Below the pieces are notes generated by a model. That model was not told the DNA's origin, did no database searches, and saw only the letters and a list, made by a program, of their open reading frames with translations. Shown piece after piece: positions 9,849 through 22,289 of a DNA stretch of 64,000 nt. The stretch lies in contig JAGVRJ010000002.1 of assembly GCA_019059635.1 (NCBI GenBank), forward strand, positions 992,001-1,056,000. Direction: 5' to 3'. The DNA is from Proales similis. Lineage: Eukaryota > Rotifera > Eurotatoria > Ploima > Proalidae. Position 1 is the stretch's first letter. Every line of letters begins with the position of its first letter. The position numbers and the translations under genes are program-made.

Positions 9849-12800
9849 TTAGATCTGGTCATGCTTTCGCTTTTGACCAGGCGCGCCTTGCTCTTTGGGC
9901 ACGAACTGAATGAAGCGTTCGATCTCCTTGAAAAACTCAAGGTCAAAGCTGAACAAACTTCGCAGCACCTTGTAGTATTTTATCTTTTTCTCTTGGTCGC
10001 CGTTTTTGTTGTAAATGTAAAAGTTGCTCAATGCCACCTTGAACTGCTTGTAAGATTCGGCGTCGAGTTTGCCGCTTATCTATTCAGAGAATTTTTATTC
10101 GCCTCATTCTCATGCTTTAAGCCAGCGGTGCTTACTTTTTCCAGCAGGGCTTTGCTATCCTTCAGTCGATCGGGCTTTGCTTCGGTCACTGTCAGTGTGT
10201 CCTTTATTTTCGCTTAATTCAAGCCCGTCGCAAATCCAAGCTAATATTGACTGTATTCACCTACCCGAATGACCAGTTTGCATTTCTGATTTGCATTTTT
10301 TGCCTGCTCCAATTTTCGTTTTTGCAGAATGAGCTTGAAATTGTCGACATTCTCGTCGCATTCTTCAGTCGGTCTACTTGTGCTCGGACCCATTGGTTGC
10401 TATTGGAATATTATTAATCAAAGCCTTGTGTCTGACAATCGATTATGCAACTGCATTCTACTTGGGGAACTGTAGCCAAAGCGCCATAAAAGTCATTTTT
10501 GGCCGCGCTGTTCGAATTTGAACAGCACATTCCCGGATACATTGCAGTGTTGTAGGAATTCAGCATGTTTCGCATTAGCTCTTCCTTGTCTTCAGCCAGG
10601 ATTTTATTTACCAAGCAACAGGTCTGAACAAATGTTTAGCTCACTTGAAGCAGCAGCAGCCGTGCCGTTCCGGGCCACTTTGAGCACTTCGCAGTTTGAT
10701 TTAAGGCTCGGGATTCGAGGCTCAGGCACGGGGAACTTGAATAAATAAGGTCAACGGTTTGAGCCAAATCAAGTTAAGTTTAAATGGTTCATACCAGATC
10801 CGCGGCGACGTTGAAAAACTTGCACAAATCTTGAAGAGCCCAATTGCAGTCGTTTGTTTTTTGAATGTAGTTTTTCATCCATCGAGAGAGCTGGCTAATC
10901 GACGACTGCTGAGTAAAGCGTTCGTCACAAAGGATTATGGCACCGTAGTCGTCTTTGTGACGAATGACTCTTCCGATCGCTTGATTGACCGCGCGATAGG
11001 TCTGTTGGTTGTACCAGTTGTTTCCTGCCGACTAACAGGCCTGGCATTGAGTAGGCAATCAGACGAAACAATAACAAGAGGCACTCACCGGCCTTGATTC
11101 ATCCAGATATTGTCTCTTGAGAATTACTCGTGGATCGGTGAAAAGCGGAAAAGGCAGACCGGTGATGATCACTGCGCGTCCGTAGTCGTTGGCGAAATCG
11201 ATTCCTTCGCTGATCTTGCCGCGGCAAACAGCGAACATGACAGCCCCGTTCTGGCTTCGATCTTTGATTCGTTCGTAGTATTTAAGCACCGTGTCGTTGC
11301 ATTCCTTGGCGCCTTTAGATTCGATAAATACGCTCTTTACATCGCCGATTCGTTTCCATATTTCGTTTTTCTTTTGATGAGTTTCGATTGAAAGTTTAGT
11401 TGAGACTAGGGACATCAACTGCTTACCATCCAGTAGTCCACCGTGAGATCCAGTGCTTTGTACGAAGGAAAGAATACAAGAACACCGTGGGGCACGATTT
11501 TACAAAAGCGAATTATCAAATCTCCGAGGGACTTGAGATAAGCCTCTGAGTTCCTGTTGGTGTATTTGGACGATAGCACCACACTGTCCGGCCCCTTGGC
11601 AAACGAATAAACTCGTAGCTGGCTTTCTTTAATTATATGCGGGTTTTCCAGCACAACGTCGAACGGTCTGCCGAATGAAATGCGTTCAAACCAAGCCAAT
11701 CAAACGCGCGTCGTTCGTAAAATTACATTTTCATTTCTTCTTTGAACATGCTTATGGGCGACAGAGTTCCGGACGTGAGAATAATGCAGCGAGCTCCTTC
11801 AGCAAGCAAGTCTTGCATACTGTAGCCAGGACAAAGGCACCAGAAGCAAAGAGTCCGGCCCTTGTGGTTATCGATTTTTATGTGCACCTTTAGGAAAGCC
11901 CGGGTCAGAAATATTGGCTGCAGAAGGAGTTGGTTCTTTGGAGCCTACTTTGTAGAACTTGGATATTTTGCTTATACTTCGGCTCTCGTCCGAATCATTG
12001 GGCGACAAATTGTCACTAAATACGACCTTCAGTTTGAAAGGTTTTTAGCGGCAGCTTAGTCGAATTTACTCGTCGGAAATGCTTACTTGTAGAAAGTCGG
12101 CAAACTTGCCAAGCGAAGCGCCATTATGATGCCGAGGACTCGGCGTTTGCAGGGCAAAGTATTGCAGCAATCGTTGGAGGATATCGAACACATACGCCTT
12201 CCGGTTAAAGTCCACTTGGCACTTTCTGAGCAGATCGAACACAAAACTGACCGGTTTTGTGATACCATTATTTTGCCCACTCGGCTTGAGCGCGTCAAGC
12301 TCATCCTCGATCGATTTGAGAATGACTGCATGAATGAGAAGAGCGTTTACACAGAGTGTTGTGTGGAGGTCGAAAAGTAAATAGCTGCGCTCTCTCGGCC
12401 AATAATCAAAATCAAATGGATACCAAGTGTTTTATACTCATTTTCATTTTATCTATTCAAATCGTCAATTGCTCATGGGATCATGACATTGAACTGTGCT
12501 ACATGGAGAAAAACTGCCGCTTGCCAAAGTGCAACTGCGACTCGGTCGACCCGCCGATCGAATTTCGCCATCTTTACAGACCGTTCGAAATTCCGCAGCT
12601 CGTCGTGCTGACCATTGACGATGATCAGCTTGACATCAAGAGCTACCAAGTGTACAAGAAACTGCTGGAAAAGTTCCGAAATCCGAATGGGTGTCCCATT
12701 CAAGCGACATTTTTCGTCTCGGACAGCACCAATATGACCTCGTTCTGTCTCTCTCGCGATTTGTACGACAAGGGCCACGAGATCGCCATCAGCACGGTCA

Positions 12801-15496
12801 ACTACACTTGCCCCCACAAGTTCTGCTCGCCGAATCGTAACTTCAGATCCTGGGACTATGTAACATGGTCACAGCAAATATTCGAGATGCGACGTCGACT
12901 TAGTATGTTCGCTGGCATTCCAAGCTCTGAGATTGTCGGCTTCAGAGCGCCTCATCTCGAGCCCTCGGCTGATCTACATTTTAAAATTGTCTCTGCAAAG
13001 AACTTTTTGTACGATTCGAGCCTGATTGTCAACCGAGAGAAGTTCGTGTTCCCGTTCACGCTCAACTATTTTATCAACTCCTCATTGAGCAACAACGGTC
13101 CGATCGGCAAGTATCCAGGCTTCTGGGAGCTTCCAGTCTCCACCTACGTGAACATAAACAACAGTGAGTGCGCCCTTGATTTCTTCGATCTTCTGGGTTC
13201 TAATCAATCTCGACTTGACTAGAAGAGGATCGTTGCCTCAAGATCTGGGAAGGTCACTGCAAATTTGAACGAACCGTGGACGGCATTGCTCGATTCCTGC
13301 GTCATCACTTCTTGCGTGCCTACTACGAGAATCGAGCGCCAGTCGTCTTTCACTTCACCGCCAGCTGGCTTAAACTTTACGAGCTGGAAAAGCGAGTTGA
13401 AACTTTGCCAAATGTGGGCTATGCGCGAAAAGAAAAGTCAATAATCGAGCTCGACTTGAAAAAGTACACAAATTTAAATGCGATAATCAAGTTCATCAAC
13501 CAGACGCTCACCAACAACAAAGACGTGTATTTCGTAACTGCCCGTCAGGCAATTGAATGGATGAACGTGTGGAGTCGAATGGCCGAAGAGAAGCTCAACT
13601 TGACTGAGTTAATTGACCAAGAGCTGTTTGGACAATGCCATGCACGAAACGACTCGCCCATATTCAACGGCAACTGCTCCTCTCTGCTCCAAAAGCAGCC
13701 TGACTTCATGATCGAAGAAGGCTTCTCGCTCGACGATAATTTCGACAACGAGCTCCGCGAACGCCTCAAGATCGCGCACGACTCAAGCAGCCTTTTACTT
13801 CAACTACAGAGTGAAATTCTCTTCCTAAATCCGACCGTTCTAGTGCTCGTTCTCACTCTATTTGTCATTCTCATTTTGATAATTGTCCATGACAAGAGCA
13901 GCCCACAAGCGCACAAGTCATATAGTCATATATGAGCTTCTCTCTTTTTTTTGTAATATTTTCTGCATCATCTACTCGCTTTCAATTAATTTTCTTGACT
14001 CCACCGTCTTTCGCATTTCAATAATAACGCCGTGGCCGAGCCAAATCAATTTAAAAATAAAATCAAAATTCTAATTTACCCATCAAATCTTTGAGCTCTT
14101 CAAGAGTCGCCGGCAGTCCGTCGCCATCGCCGCCTCCAAACTCGTTGTCTTCTTGCTGAAAAGCGTCGCCTTGGTGCTGAAGTTTGTCCTTGAATTCCTC
14201 AATGATGTAGGTTATCTCCGACATGGCGCTCGCTATTTCGGTAGTGGATATCTCGGCCGAAGCACTCTCTTCGCATACTCGCTCCTTTTTTACTCTCTTT
14301 TATTGACTAAATCCGGAAGGCGATGAAAAAAGGGCCGTTTCATTACCACGTTGTGTGCCTCGTCCAGAATTATCACAGAGTTTTGCACATCGACATTATT
14401 CGATTTGCGAAGCTTAATCACCGAAATTGAAGCCAATCAATCAAGCGATTTGCATTGGTATAATCGAGTCGGTTACCTTTCGATCCAACAGATAGTTGTA
14501 GGGCATGAACAGAATATCAGCCTCGTCCTTTAGCTGCCGGGCAGTATAGTATGGGCAGCATCTTGAACGATCATCAAAACGATGTCAAAAGACTTGTGCG
14601 ATTCACTGGCCTGTTTGCTTACTTGTGTTTTTGTCCAAAATTGTTCAGGTCTTCGATGTCGACCGTGAGCAAATCTTTCATTTCCACCAGCTTGTCTTTC
14701 GAGCATAAGTTCACCATTGAGAATTAAATGAGTTGCCAGAAGCAGACTGACTTTCAATATTGTTGTAGAAAAAGCAAGTCCGCGATGTCACTTTGGCTTT
14801 ACACATGTTGAGCTTAATTGCTCCAACTAAGTTTATTCGGTCAGAGTCAGATCAAATTGAATCGAGTGAATACTTTGGTGGTGTAGGACTTTTGCTGGCT
14901 GACTTGAGGATTGATGCACAGCTGATCTCTAGAGCCGATGGCGCACGTCTTTATATTGCTGTTGTTCAGAGTGTTGATTTGCTTTCTTTAAAGTTTTGAC
15001 AGCAAGTCAGAATCGTCCTACTTGTACTGTGTCATTTTGAGCTCCTTGATCACTTGAGTGAGCTGAGAGTGAGTTCGAGACGCGTAAATTATCTTCGGAT
15101 ATAAAGAGCTCCTGCTCGGATGTGCGCTTGGATCAACCGGTCCGATGCCACTTTGATTGGAGCCCTTTAAAATGTGGCCCGGCATTTGAATGTTTTCGGA
15201 CGCCAGCTCATTCTGCACGGCCGAGAGCTGTATGTCAGCCTTTGCTCTGAGCAGCCACGATATTGTCGAACAGAGAAGGCAAAGCGTTTTTCCTGTGCCT
15301 GTGGGCGACTCCAGAATCGCATTTTTTCGCTTCATTCGCGCCGTTTAACAATCCATGTTTCAAAAAAAAAAAAAAGGCGATTCTGTGAGCAAACCTCGAC
15401 TATGCTGGTGAGCACACTGCGCATATAGTCAACTTGACATGGATAAGGCTCGAATGGGAAGTTCACCTCAATTCCGTTTAGTTCAAGTTGAGGCAT
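9849..15496 (-). CDS. RTEL1: RTEL1-type DEAH helicase (regulator of telomere elongation helicase 1), multi-exon
   Basis: Iron-sulfur XPD-family DNA helicase that dismantles D-loops, T-loops and G-quadruplexes. Exon 1 (15395-15496) starts [18 protein letters not shown], matching the RTEL1 N-terminus, with the Q motif PYPCQVDYM. After a 65-nt intron comes Walker [15 protein letters not shown], then [12 protein letters not shown], the FeS region [13 protein letters not shown] and [15 protein letters not shown], and the DEAH box [10 protein letters not shown] (about 14350). Later exons hold [43 protein letters not shown], and motif VI in [13 protein letters not shown] (about 10970). The last exon (stop at 9849-9851) resembles the harmonin-like domain ([21 protein letters not shown]). 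No C-terminal RING is seen. Most introns are 50-70 nt. One, 12326-14079, is 1754 nt and contains another gene. Not every exon edge was resolved. Confidence 0.93.
12416..13935 (+). CDS. Chitin/polysaccharide deacetylase-like membrane protein, likely non-catalytic, nested in RTEL1 intron
   Basis: Two exons, 12416-13163 and 13223-13935, joined across a 59-nt intron. The first 20 residues form a signal peptide ([19 protein letters not shown]). The middle is a polysaccharide deacetylase (NodB) fold: [12 protein letters not shown] is the TFDD region, then [30 protein letters not shown] and the late [12 protein letters not shown]-terminal membrane segment (about residues 460-480, [16 protein letters not shown]) is followed by a short tail, so a type I surface protein is likely. 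The usual metal-binding His pair after HEI (pattern HEIxxHxxxH) reads [10 protein letters not shown] here, so both His are gone, although the Asp pair persists. It is probably a chitin- or glycan-binding pseudoenzyme. The whole gene lies antisense inside the 1754-nt RTEL1 intron. Confidence 0.85.
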
Positions 15497-16052
15497 TTTA
15501 CCAGCTTATACTAGTCAAACCGGAGATCGAATTCAAATCAGAACTAAAATACGCAACTAGAGCAGCTTGTCTGCGTTTAAACGAGCGGCAGACATTTGTC
15601 TGCTTCAATTCTCTCGATTGTTAATGAGTTCAAACAGAGCCTAATCGAACGTGCTTCGAGCGAGCTGAATCGGAGGAAAAGAGCTGTCAGCTGTTACGAA
15701 GCTCCATCCAGTCCTGCCTCAAATCGCACTGTTTCAGTCAAACGTGAAAAAAGAAAAGACATCAGAAAAAAGTTGTTTCTGTTTTTATTTGCCACCGACT
15801 CGAATGAATGGCCAGGTGGGCTTGTCGGACTAAAAAATTTGTTTTACTACGCTCCGTCGACAATTGGGCCAAATTATTCATATTCTCTTTGGCGAAATTC
15901 AGAGCCATTGTGCGCCCAATGCATGCAAGTATGCGCATCAAGCGCATGCGTGTACTCGACCTCACAACCAGGCCAGCATCGCAAGCACACATCAAAATTT
16001 CTCATAAAGACACATAAGCACTCGGCAGCTAGATAATTCGAACAAGAAAAGA
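15497..16052. promoter_or_regulatory. Head-to-head intergenic region of RTEL1 and ArfGAP2/3
   Basis: 556 bp between two divergent start codons, likely a shared promoter. Near 15930-15950 there are repeated GCGCAT words, including a GCGCATGCG palindrome resembling an NRF1/Ewg core site (known consensus YGCGCAYGCGCR). No TATA box is obvious. Confidence 0.4.
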
Positions 16053-18344
16053 ATGTCATCTCAACAAGAACCTTCCAAGACTGACGTGGACACCATTCTT
16101 AAGAAACTGCGAACCTATCCGGCTAACAAGGTGAGATCGGATTTTGTGTTGCCTAGCCAGCAGTGGATAACAACTCAATCAACCACCGAACAGATTTGCT
16201 TTGACTGTGGCGCCAAAAACCCGACTTGGTCGTCGGTGACTTATGGAATATTCATTTGCATTGACTGCTCGGCCACTCATCGCTCACTTGGAGTGCATCT
16301 CTCATTCGTCAAGTCGACCCAGCTCGATACAAACTGGAGCTGGATTCAGCTCAGATCGATGCAGTTAGGCGGCAATGCCAATGCGGTGAGTGCTCTTCAA
16401 AATAGCTTGTGAAGCTTTTCGTTCTGTCTAAGATTGTTACCATCCTCTCTTGAATGACAGACAAACTTTTTCAATCAGCAAAACTGCACAACGAAAGACG
16501 CGCAGCAAAAGTACAATAGCCGAGCGGCCCTGATGTACCGAGAGAAGTTGCACACTGCGGCTGTGAAAGCGCAGAGAACGCACGGAACAAAGCTGTTCTT
16601 CGACGAAACACCTGCGACGTCTCAACGCAAAGAGTCCGAATCGACCGACTTTTTCAGTGAGGCGGAGAAAACCTTGGCCAGCAATGCGGCACCAGTAAAA
16701 CTAACGAGCGTCGAGTCGACGTCGAAGAACGTAGACAAAAGTCACGAAGGTCCAAACGTGCTCATATCGCTAAGCCGACCAGACAGACCTGGCGATGAAC
16801 AGTCCACAGCTCAGAAATCGACTATATTAGGCAAGAAGCCGATTCAAGCAAAAAAGAAAGGCTTAGGTGCGCAAAAAGTCAATACGGATTTCAGTCAGAT
16901 AGAAAAGGCAATGCTTGAACAGGAACGAATCAAGCAGCAAGAGGTCGAGCAGATTGCCAAGAACAAAGAAGAGCAAGAAAAACAGCTCGAGAAGCAGATG
17001 GCGTCAATGAAGCTTGCCTACAACAACATAGAGAAACAGCGCGAGAAGGAAGAGGCTCGTCTCAAAGATAGCGACCCGAAAAAGGCGCAACAACTCGAGC
17101 GACTGGGCATGGCAATGGGCAATCGAGGCACGGGCATTAGCCACAGTGCTGTTGGTGACATGCAAATCATCCAACAAGACGACCTTCCCTCCTCGAATCA
17201 GAACAGCCGATTTGAGAGCACTCGCAACAGGGACTTTTTCGACGACATGGACAATGACTTTAAAACAAACCGCAACACCTTTTACGATGACGACGATTAC
17301 AATTTGCGCACCACCGGTCCCTCTGCAAGTAAACGTCTCATCCAATTCCGTCAGAGCGAATCTCATCAGCTCCTCACTAATATTTTCAATTCAAGTCAAG
17401 TCCGATTGGGTTGTAGTCGGAGCCGAAGAGAACGGATCGCGGTCGAAAAATTTCTACGACGATGTGATCAGTAAGGCGCCCTCTTATGAGAGTACAAGGT
17501 GATTTGAACTTGGAACTGGTTCAAATTTCGAATCTCTGAGCATCTGTTCATTTAAAATAGATCAGTGAAAAGCGAGTACACCACGTCAGCGGTTAGTTCC
17601 GGAAGCGACGCTTCCAAGCGCTTTGCCAACGCCAAATCAATATCAAGCGCACAATACTTCGGAAATGAGTCAATGTCGGAGGTAGTTAAGTAGACGCGAC
17701 TCGCCGTTCGCGTGATTAATGTGGAATTTAGAATGCAATCTTGCAAGACAAATTGAACCAGTTCCAGGGAAGCACAGGCATTAGCAGCGAAGACTTTTTC
17801 GGAGACGGTCGAAGCAAAAGCAGCAACGCCAGCAGCTACAACTACTCTTCGGACATGATCAAGCAAGATCTTAGAGAGGGCGTGACCAAAGTGGCCGGCC
17901 GATTGTCAAATATTGCCTCTAATATGATGAACTCTTTCCAGGTAACTAACACAGTGTCTCTAGCTTCTTTTAAATAATCGAAAATCTCTACTCGTCCATT
18001 CGTTTGTGTTTTAACTTTAAATCTCATTTCTATTTTGTTTTCTCATTTATTAGAGGAAATAATGTTGAGAATTTCGTAAGTTAAGAAGAGTTTGAAAATG
18101 TCAATGTAATGATCTCTTCATCTTTTCCAACACTTTTATGCTTTCTTTTTTCTTTTGGTTCGCTCGCAAAGTTTTGTTTATTCGTTTCCTTTTCCTAATA
18201 TTTCAAGCGAACAAGCTGTTTGTGTCTGTTTATTTTCAAAATTATGGTTTTCAGACTTTATTTTTGTTTGTTTATTTGCGTTACTGACACGTTCAGGTGA
18301 GACAATCGTTAATTCTTCTTGCTCTTTTTTAGGACCAGTTTTGA
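16053..18344 (+). CDS. ARFGAP2: ArfGAP2/3-type Arf GTPase-activating protein, 7 exons
   Basis: COPI-coat-linked Arf1 GAP acting at the Golgi. Exons are 16053-16130, 16194-16385, 16461-17328, 17396-17498, 17561-17681, 17732-17941 and 18333-18344, about 527 residues in all. The zinc finger [11 protein letters not shown]...FICIDC keeps CX2CX16CX2C, followed by the catalytic arginine in HRSLGVH. The C-terminal region has ISSEDFFG and [23 protein letters not shown], the signature of ArfGAP2/3 rather than ArfGAP1. A long acidic/coiled middle segment ([20 protein letters not shown]) is present. Intron 1 (16131-16193, 63 nt) is a multiple of three and has no stop, so its retention would insert 21 residues next to the zinc finger. 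The last coding exon is only 12 nt (DQF-stop) after a 391-nt intron. Confidence 0.9.
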
Positions 18345-19460
18345 TGCGAACGCAGACGAGTGCAATTTAAGAAACAAGAGCTGATCATCTACAACAACCG
18401 ATTAAACGTGTCGATGAAAAGCAGTGAGAGCTGCGCTTGTGTTCATCTCTTTATTGAGTTGAGCTTTTTTGTCTCTTCCCCTCTCTCTCTCTTTTACTCT
18501 TCTAGCACATTCAAAGTCCTCTTCTCAATTTGCGGTTTGAATATTATTTATTTAAAACGAAAGCCAAAACAAAGACGATTTGTTCTATTTTCCATGAAGC
18601 TCCAAATAAATCAGACGAACAACGCCTTATTCTGAGAGTTTTTTTTTATTCTCATTTTTGATTTTCCAAGTGAGCCTCGCCATCGGCCTTGACTTGTGCA
18701 GTGATCGAAAAGAAAAAAGAAGAAAAATATATGACTAGAAAAGTCAAATGAATCGGTGAGCTGTGCTTGATTGACCCAGTTTTAGACGCGTCGTGGTATT
18801 ATCAAACCGCGACAAGTAGTTAGTGAACGACACAATTCATCTGTGTTTTGTAGCCTTCGTTTACAAATAGAGGCGGCGTTTGGCTTTTTAAATAGATAAT
18901 TAAAACCTTGTGAGCGTGGCGAGAAAGTTGCCAGCCAACTTAGAGGTGTCGGGGTCAATTTTCGCCTGGCCTACATGAGCGATCATGAATCGGGTTCGTA
19001 GAGTTGGACGGGTGGACAATTGGCTTTTGACAGTGAAAACGCATTATGGCAGATAGGTAATGAGAGGGCACACGCAGCTCGCAAGCCTAGAGCAAGCGTC
19101 AACATAAAAAAAAATGAAATTGAAGGCTGAAAGGGAAAGAGAATGGGGTTGATTGTAGACAGAAGCTGAATAGGCATTCGGGCCACTAAACAGGCATCAG
19201 CTCTAAAAGCGTGACCATACTCGACTTTTTAATTGTATCGCATTGAATTGTATTCGCGTTTTCGCCAGGGTGTAATCAATACGCCACATTCGTCCAGGGT
19301 CAAGCGAAGACTATAATCGTCTTGAGAACATCTCCGACTAGTTTGAGAGAATCCATTTAGATGCTCTGGTTTTGCTTATCGATCGGTTGATCAGAGATTT
19401 TCGCCAGTCTGTCTGTTTGCTTGCCTGTCGGTGTGTGTTAAGCAACTTAGCATTCAGCCA
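18345..19460. other. Intergenic region
   Basis: 3' UTR of the ArfGAP gene, then upstream sequence of the EF-hand gene. AT- and T-rich. No supported coding region on either strand. Confidence 0.5.
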
Positions 19461-21623
19461 ATGCACGCCGAGTTTAAAATAAACCCGAACGATCGCGCTC
19501 GGCTCGGCCGCTTTCAAATTCGAAAAGCTCAATACTTGTTTGAGAATGACTACTTCATTTGGAACGAGGCTGAAATGCTGTTAAGAGTGAGTACAGCTCC
19601 ATTTGTCCTCATCCTCATCATTACTTCATCTTGAAAAAGTACCATGACGCATTCAGCGCCCAAGCAAACTACGAGCAAACGTACGAGCAACTCTGCGCTG
19701 CCTCTCGACAAGTCTTTCGACTAGTGCACGCGGTTCATTTTGACCTCTCGGCATCCAACGCCGCTTATCTTCAATTCTTCGAAGTTCTGGTACGTTTCTC
19801 TTTGCCGCTTCGACTCGCCGCCAGATTCCTGCAAATTTTCTAGGACGCGTGGGGTGCGCTCTCAAGCCATCTCACCATTTACGACCGATTTCCGCCCGAG
19901 TTTGAGGCGTGGTTCGCGTCTGTCTACGAGATCTACGCTCGAACTGACCAGTTCGGTCACAAGTCCATTACGAAATCAACTTTCAAGGCAATTTATCAAT
20001 CAAATGGCCAGTCGGAATCTGAAGCAGAGAGTGCCTATTACAAGCTCACTTTGGTAATTTTTCGATTTTTTTCCTGTTTTTCTCGCCTCCTTTTGACGAG
20101 CAGCTATGAAGGGTGGCCGATTTCGTCTCAATTTTGAACGCATCAAATCATTGCTGATCGGCATAGTAGCCAGCAATGAGCCATCGCATTATAGTGCACA
20201 TTTGGTGCCTAACATGCTCAAAGTAGTTGAGAGTGGCGCTGCTGTAAAGCCTGTGGACAAGGTGCTGAGGAACTATGACTTTAAGCTAAACAGCATCAGC
20301 AGTCACTACTCCGATTTGTCGGACTGGAATTCCTACACGCCAGAGAGTAGCGCACTTGTTTCGGATTTTTCTTTTGCCAAGATTCGCTCAAACGCAAACG
20401 TTGATTTAGATCGGCGTGAATCGCAATCTTTGACCAATTCTTTGGAAAATAAAACGCCAAGCGAAACCGACAACAACAGTCGCGCGAAAAATTCGCCAAC
20501 ATCGCCAAACTCAATATCGAAAGAGCCAAGCGATGACAAGTCGCCAGACGCCTCTTTCCCGTTGGGCCAGTTCAAAAAAGAGTTTCGGGCTAGCGCAGAG
20601 AAGCGAATCGGCAGTTTGAATATGAAGCAGTTAAAGGCAATCGACTCGAAAAGAAAGAGTAATCGTAGTTCATTAGATGAACATTTGCCAGGTAAAGAGA
20701 CGTCGCTTGGCGAAACTGACGAGTCTAGTGTGGCAAGTATTGCCCGATCTGGCACCATTCGACACAACTTGAGCGAAGAGTTGCGCAAGTTGTGCTTGCT
20801 AGAGAACGACCTTCACATAAGCTCTTCGTCATCTTCGTCCTCAAGTGTTTTCGATCCCGGCTATTTGGATGATGTGAAGCGGGTGCCCGAAGCCGTTTAT
20901 GTCTCTAACCTTTTGGAGGCCAATTTACAGACAAACAAAAGCAAATCGTCCAAGTCAAACCCGCTCGCCCGTCTAACTAACAAAATAGCCTCGGAAGATT
21001 TCAAGCGATTGCCAAAAGAGCGCACGTCAACTCCAAAGAACTTTGTGGCCAGCAATGGCTCGTTGGGCGATGCGAACAACCGAGCCAACGACAAAGAAAA
21101 GGGATGCAAATCAAAAGCATTTATAATTGAGACAGACGAGGAGATGGACGGAGATGAGCTCATAAGAAGTCCCAGGTTGACCGACTTGTCCGCCTGGTCC
21201 TTGAACAATCAGCAGAGTATGTCGGCGTCGTCGAGCAGTTCTTCTGGAAAGAGCTTCACCTTTACACCGAGCACATCTGAGAGGACAAGTTGCCTGCTAG
21301 ACCGAATTTATGGCAAAACGCTGCACTCATCGACAAGATCAGTTGATGAGACACTGAAAGAAGAAAAGGCAACAAACGAGGACAGAATGATGGCCGCACT
21401 GACCGACTGGACGTATTCGGTTCGTTCGGAGAGAAGCGACCGACGAAGCGTGCATGAGCTGGTCGACTGCTTGAAGCCTTACATTCGCAAGTGTGTGCGG
21501 CACGAAGTGAAAAAGTACTGCCAAAAGCCAACAATGAATTGGACAACCAGCTCATGTCCACCGACATCTGCGGCAGACAGAAGGCGAGTTCATTCGAGCG
21601 TAACTCAAATCGGCGATTTTTAA
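19461..21623 (+). CDS. Calexcitin/sarcoplasmic Ca-binding-like protein with degenerate EF-hands and long Ser-rich tail
   Basis: Exons are 19461-19586, 19640-19789, 19844-20053 and 20112-21623, giving 665 residues; the introns are 53, 54 and 58 nt. Residues 1-195 follow the calexcitin/SCP layout segment by segment. The later repeats read WFASVYEIYARTDQFGHKSI (EF-hand-like), SEAESAYYKLTLGGRFRLNF and IKSLLIGIVASNEPSHYSAH, matching the AF..L...GG.....F and YF.S.D....G..LF ends of that family. The calcium loops lack the regular D-x-D/N-x-D/S-G pattern, so calcium binding is doubtful. The remaining 470 residues are low-complexity and Ser/Lys/Asn/Asp-rich, and the last 60 contain a basic, Cys-containing stretch (KPYIRKCVRHEVKKYCQK). 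Start ATG at 19461. Acceptor choice at 20111 restores the LGGRF join. Confidence 0.7.
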
Positions 21624-22289
21624 TTTGGCTCAGTTTTTTTTTTTTTGGTATGTTTTTTTCAATCTCTCTTTATCTTAATCTTTCAATCTCAATAAACTCT
21701 ACATTTTCAAAAAAAAGAAATCTCACAATCTCATTTCACATCTCGCAATCCGAAGCGTGTGTCTCCTCACTCATCATCGGCTAATTCGTCCCATGTTAAT
21801 CATCTGATCGCATTAGAGTTAATTAAGCATCTGAGCTACTTTTCGCGCAGTCTCGTTTCATGTCTAGACGTTTAACTCGCGGCTAAATAAAATTTCACCA
21901 GTGGCTCCTAAGATTTAGATGGAGGCATCTTGTTTCATCTCTTTTCAAAGAGAGCCACCGCATGGGAGTTTTATTAATGCTCATCAAATTAGCTAAGTAA
22001 ACAATTAAATAAACAAAATGCACAGCAAAGACAAAAATGCCATATAAATAAATTATTAAGAGAAAGAATAAGTTGAATAGACCCGCATGGTTAAGAGGCA
22101 AAAACTGAAAAGAAAATTCCGAGCAATTGAGTGATGGTGAGCAGGAGGCCGCGACTTAAAGACGGCGCATAAATAAATAGCCATCACACAAAGAATGAGT
22201 AAAACGAAAAAAGCAAACGGCGAAAAAAATCTAGAATCAAATCTAAACAAATGAAAATGTGAAAAAATGGGCGCATTGATGATCACATG
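21624..22289. other. Convergent 3' region
   Basis: Lies between the stops of the calexcitin-like gene (+) and the kinase gene (-). AT-rich with AATAAA-like words on both strands. No gene seen. Confidence 0.5.
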
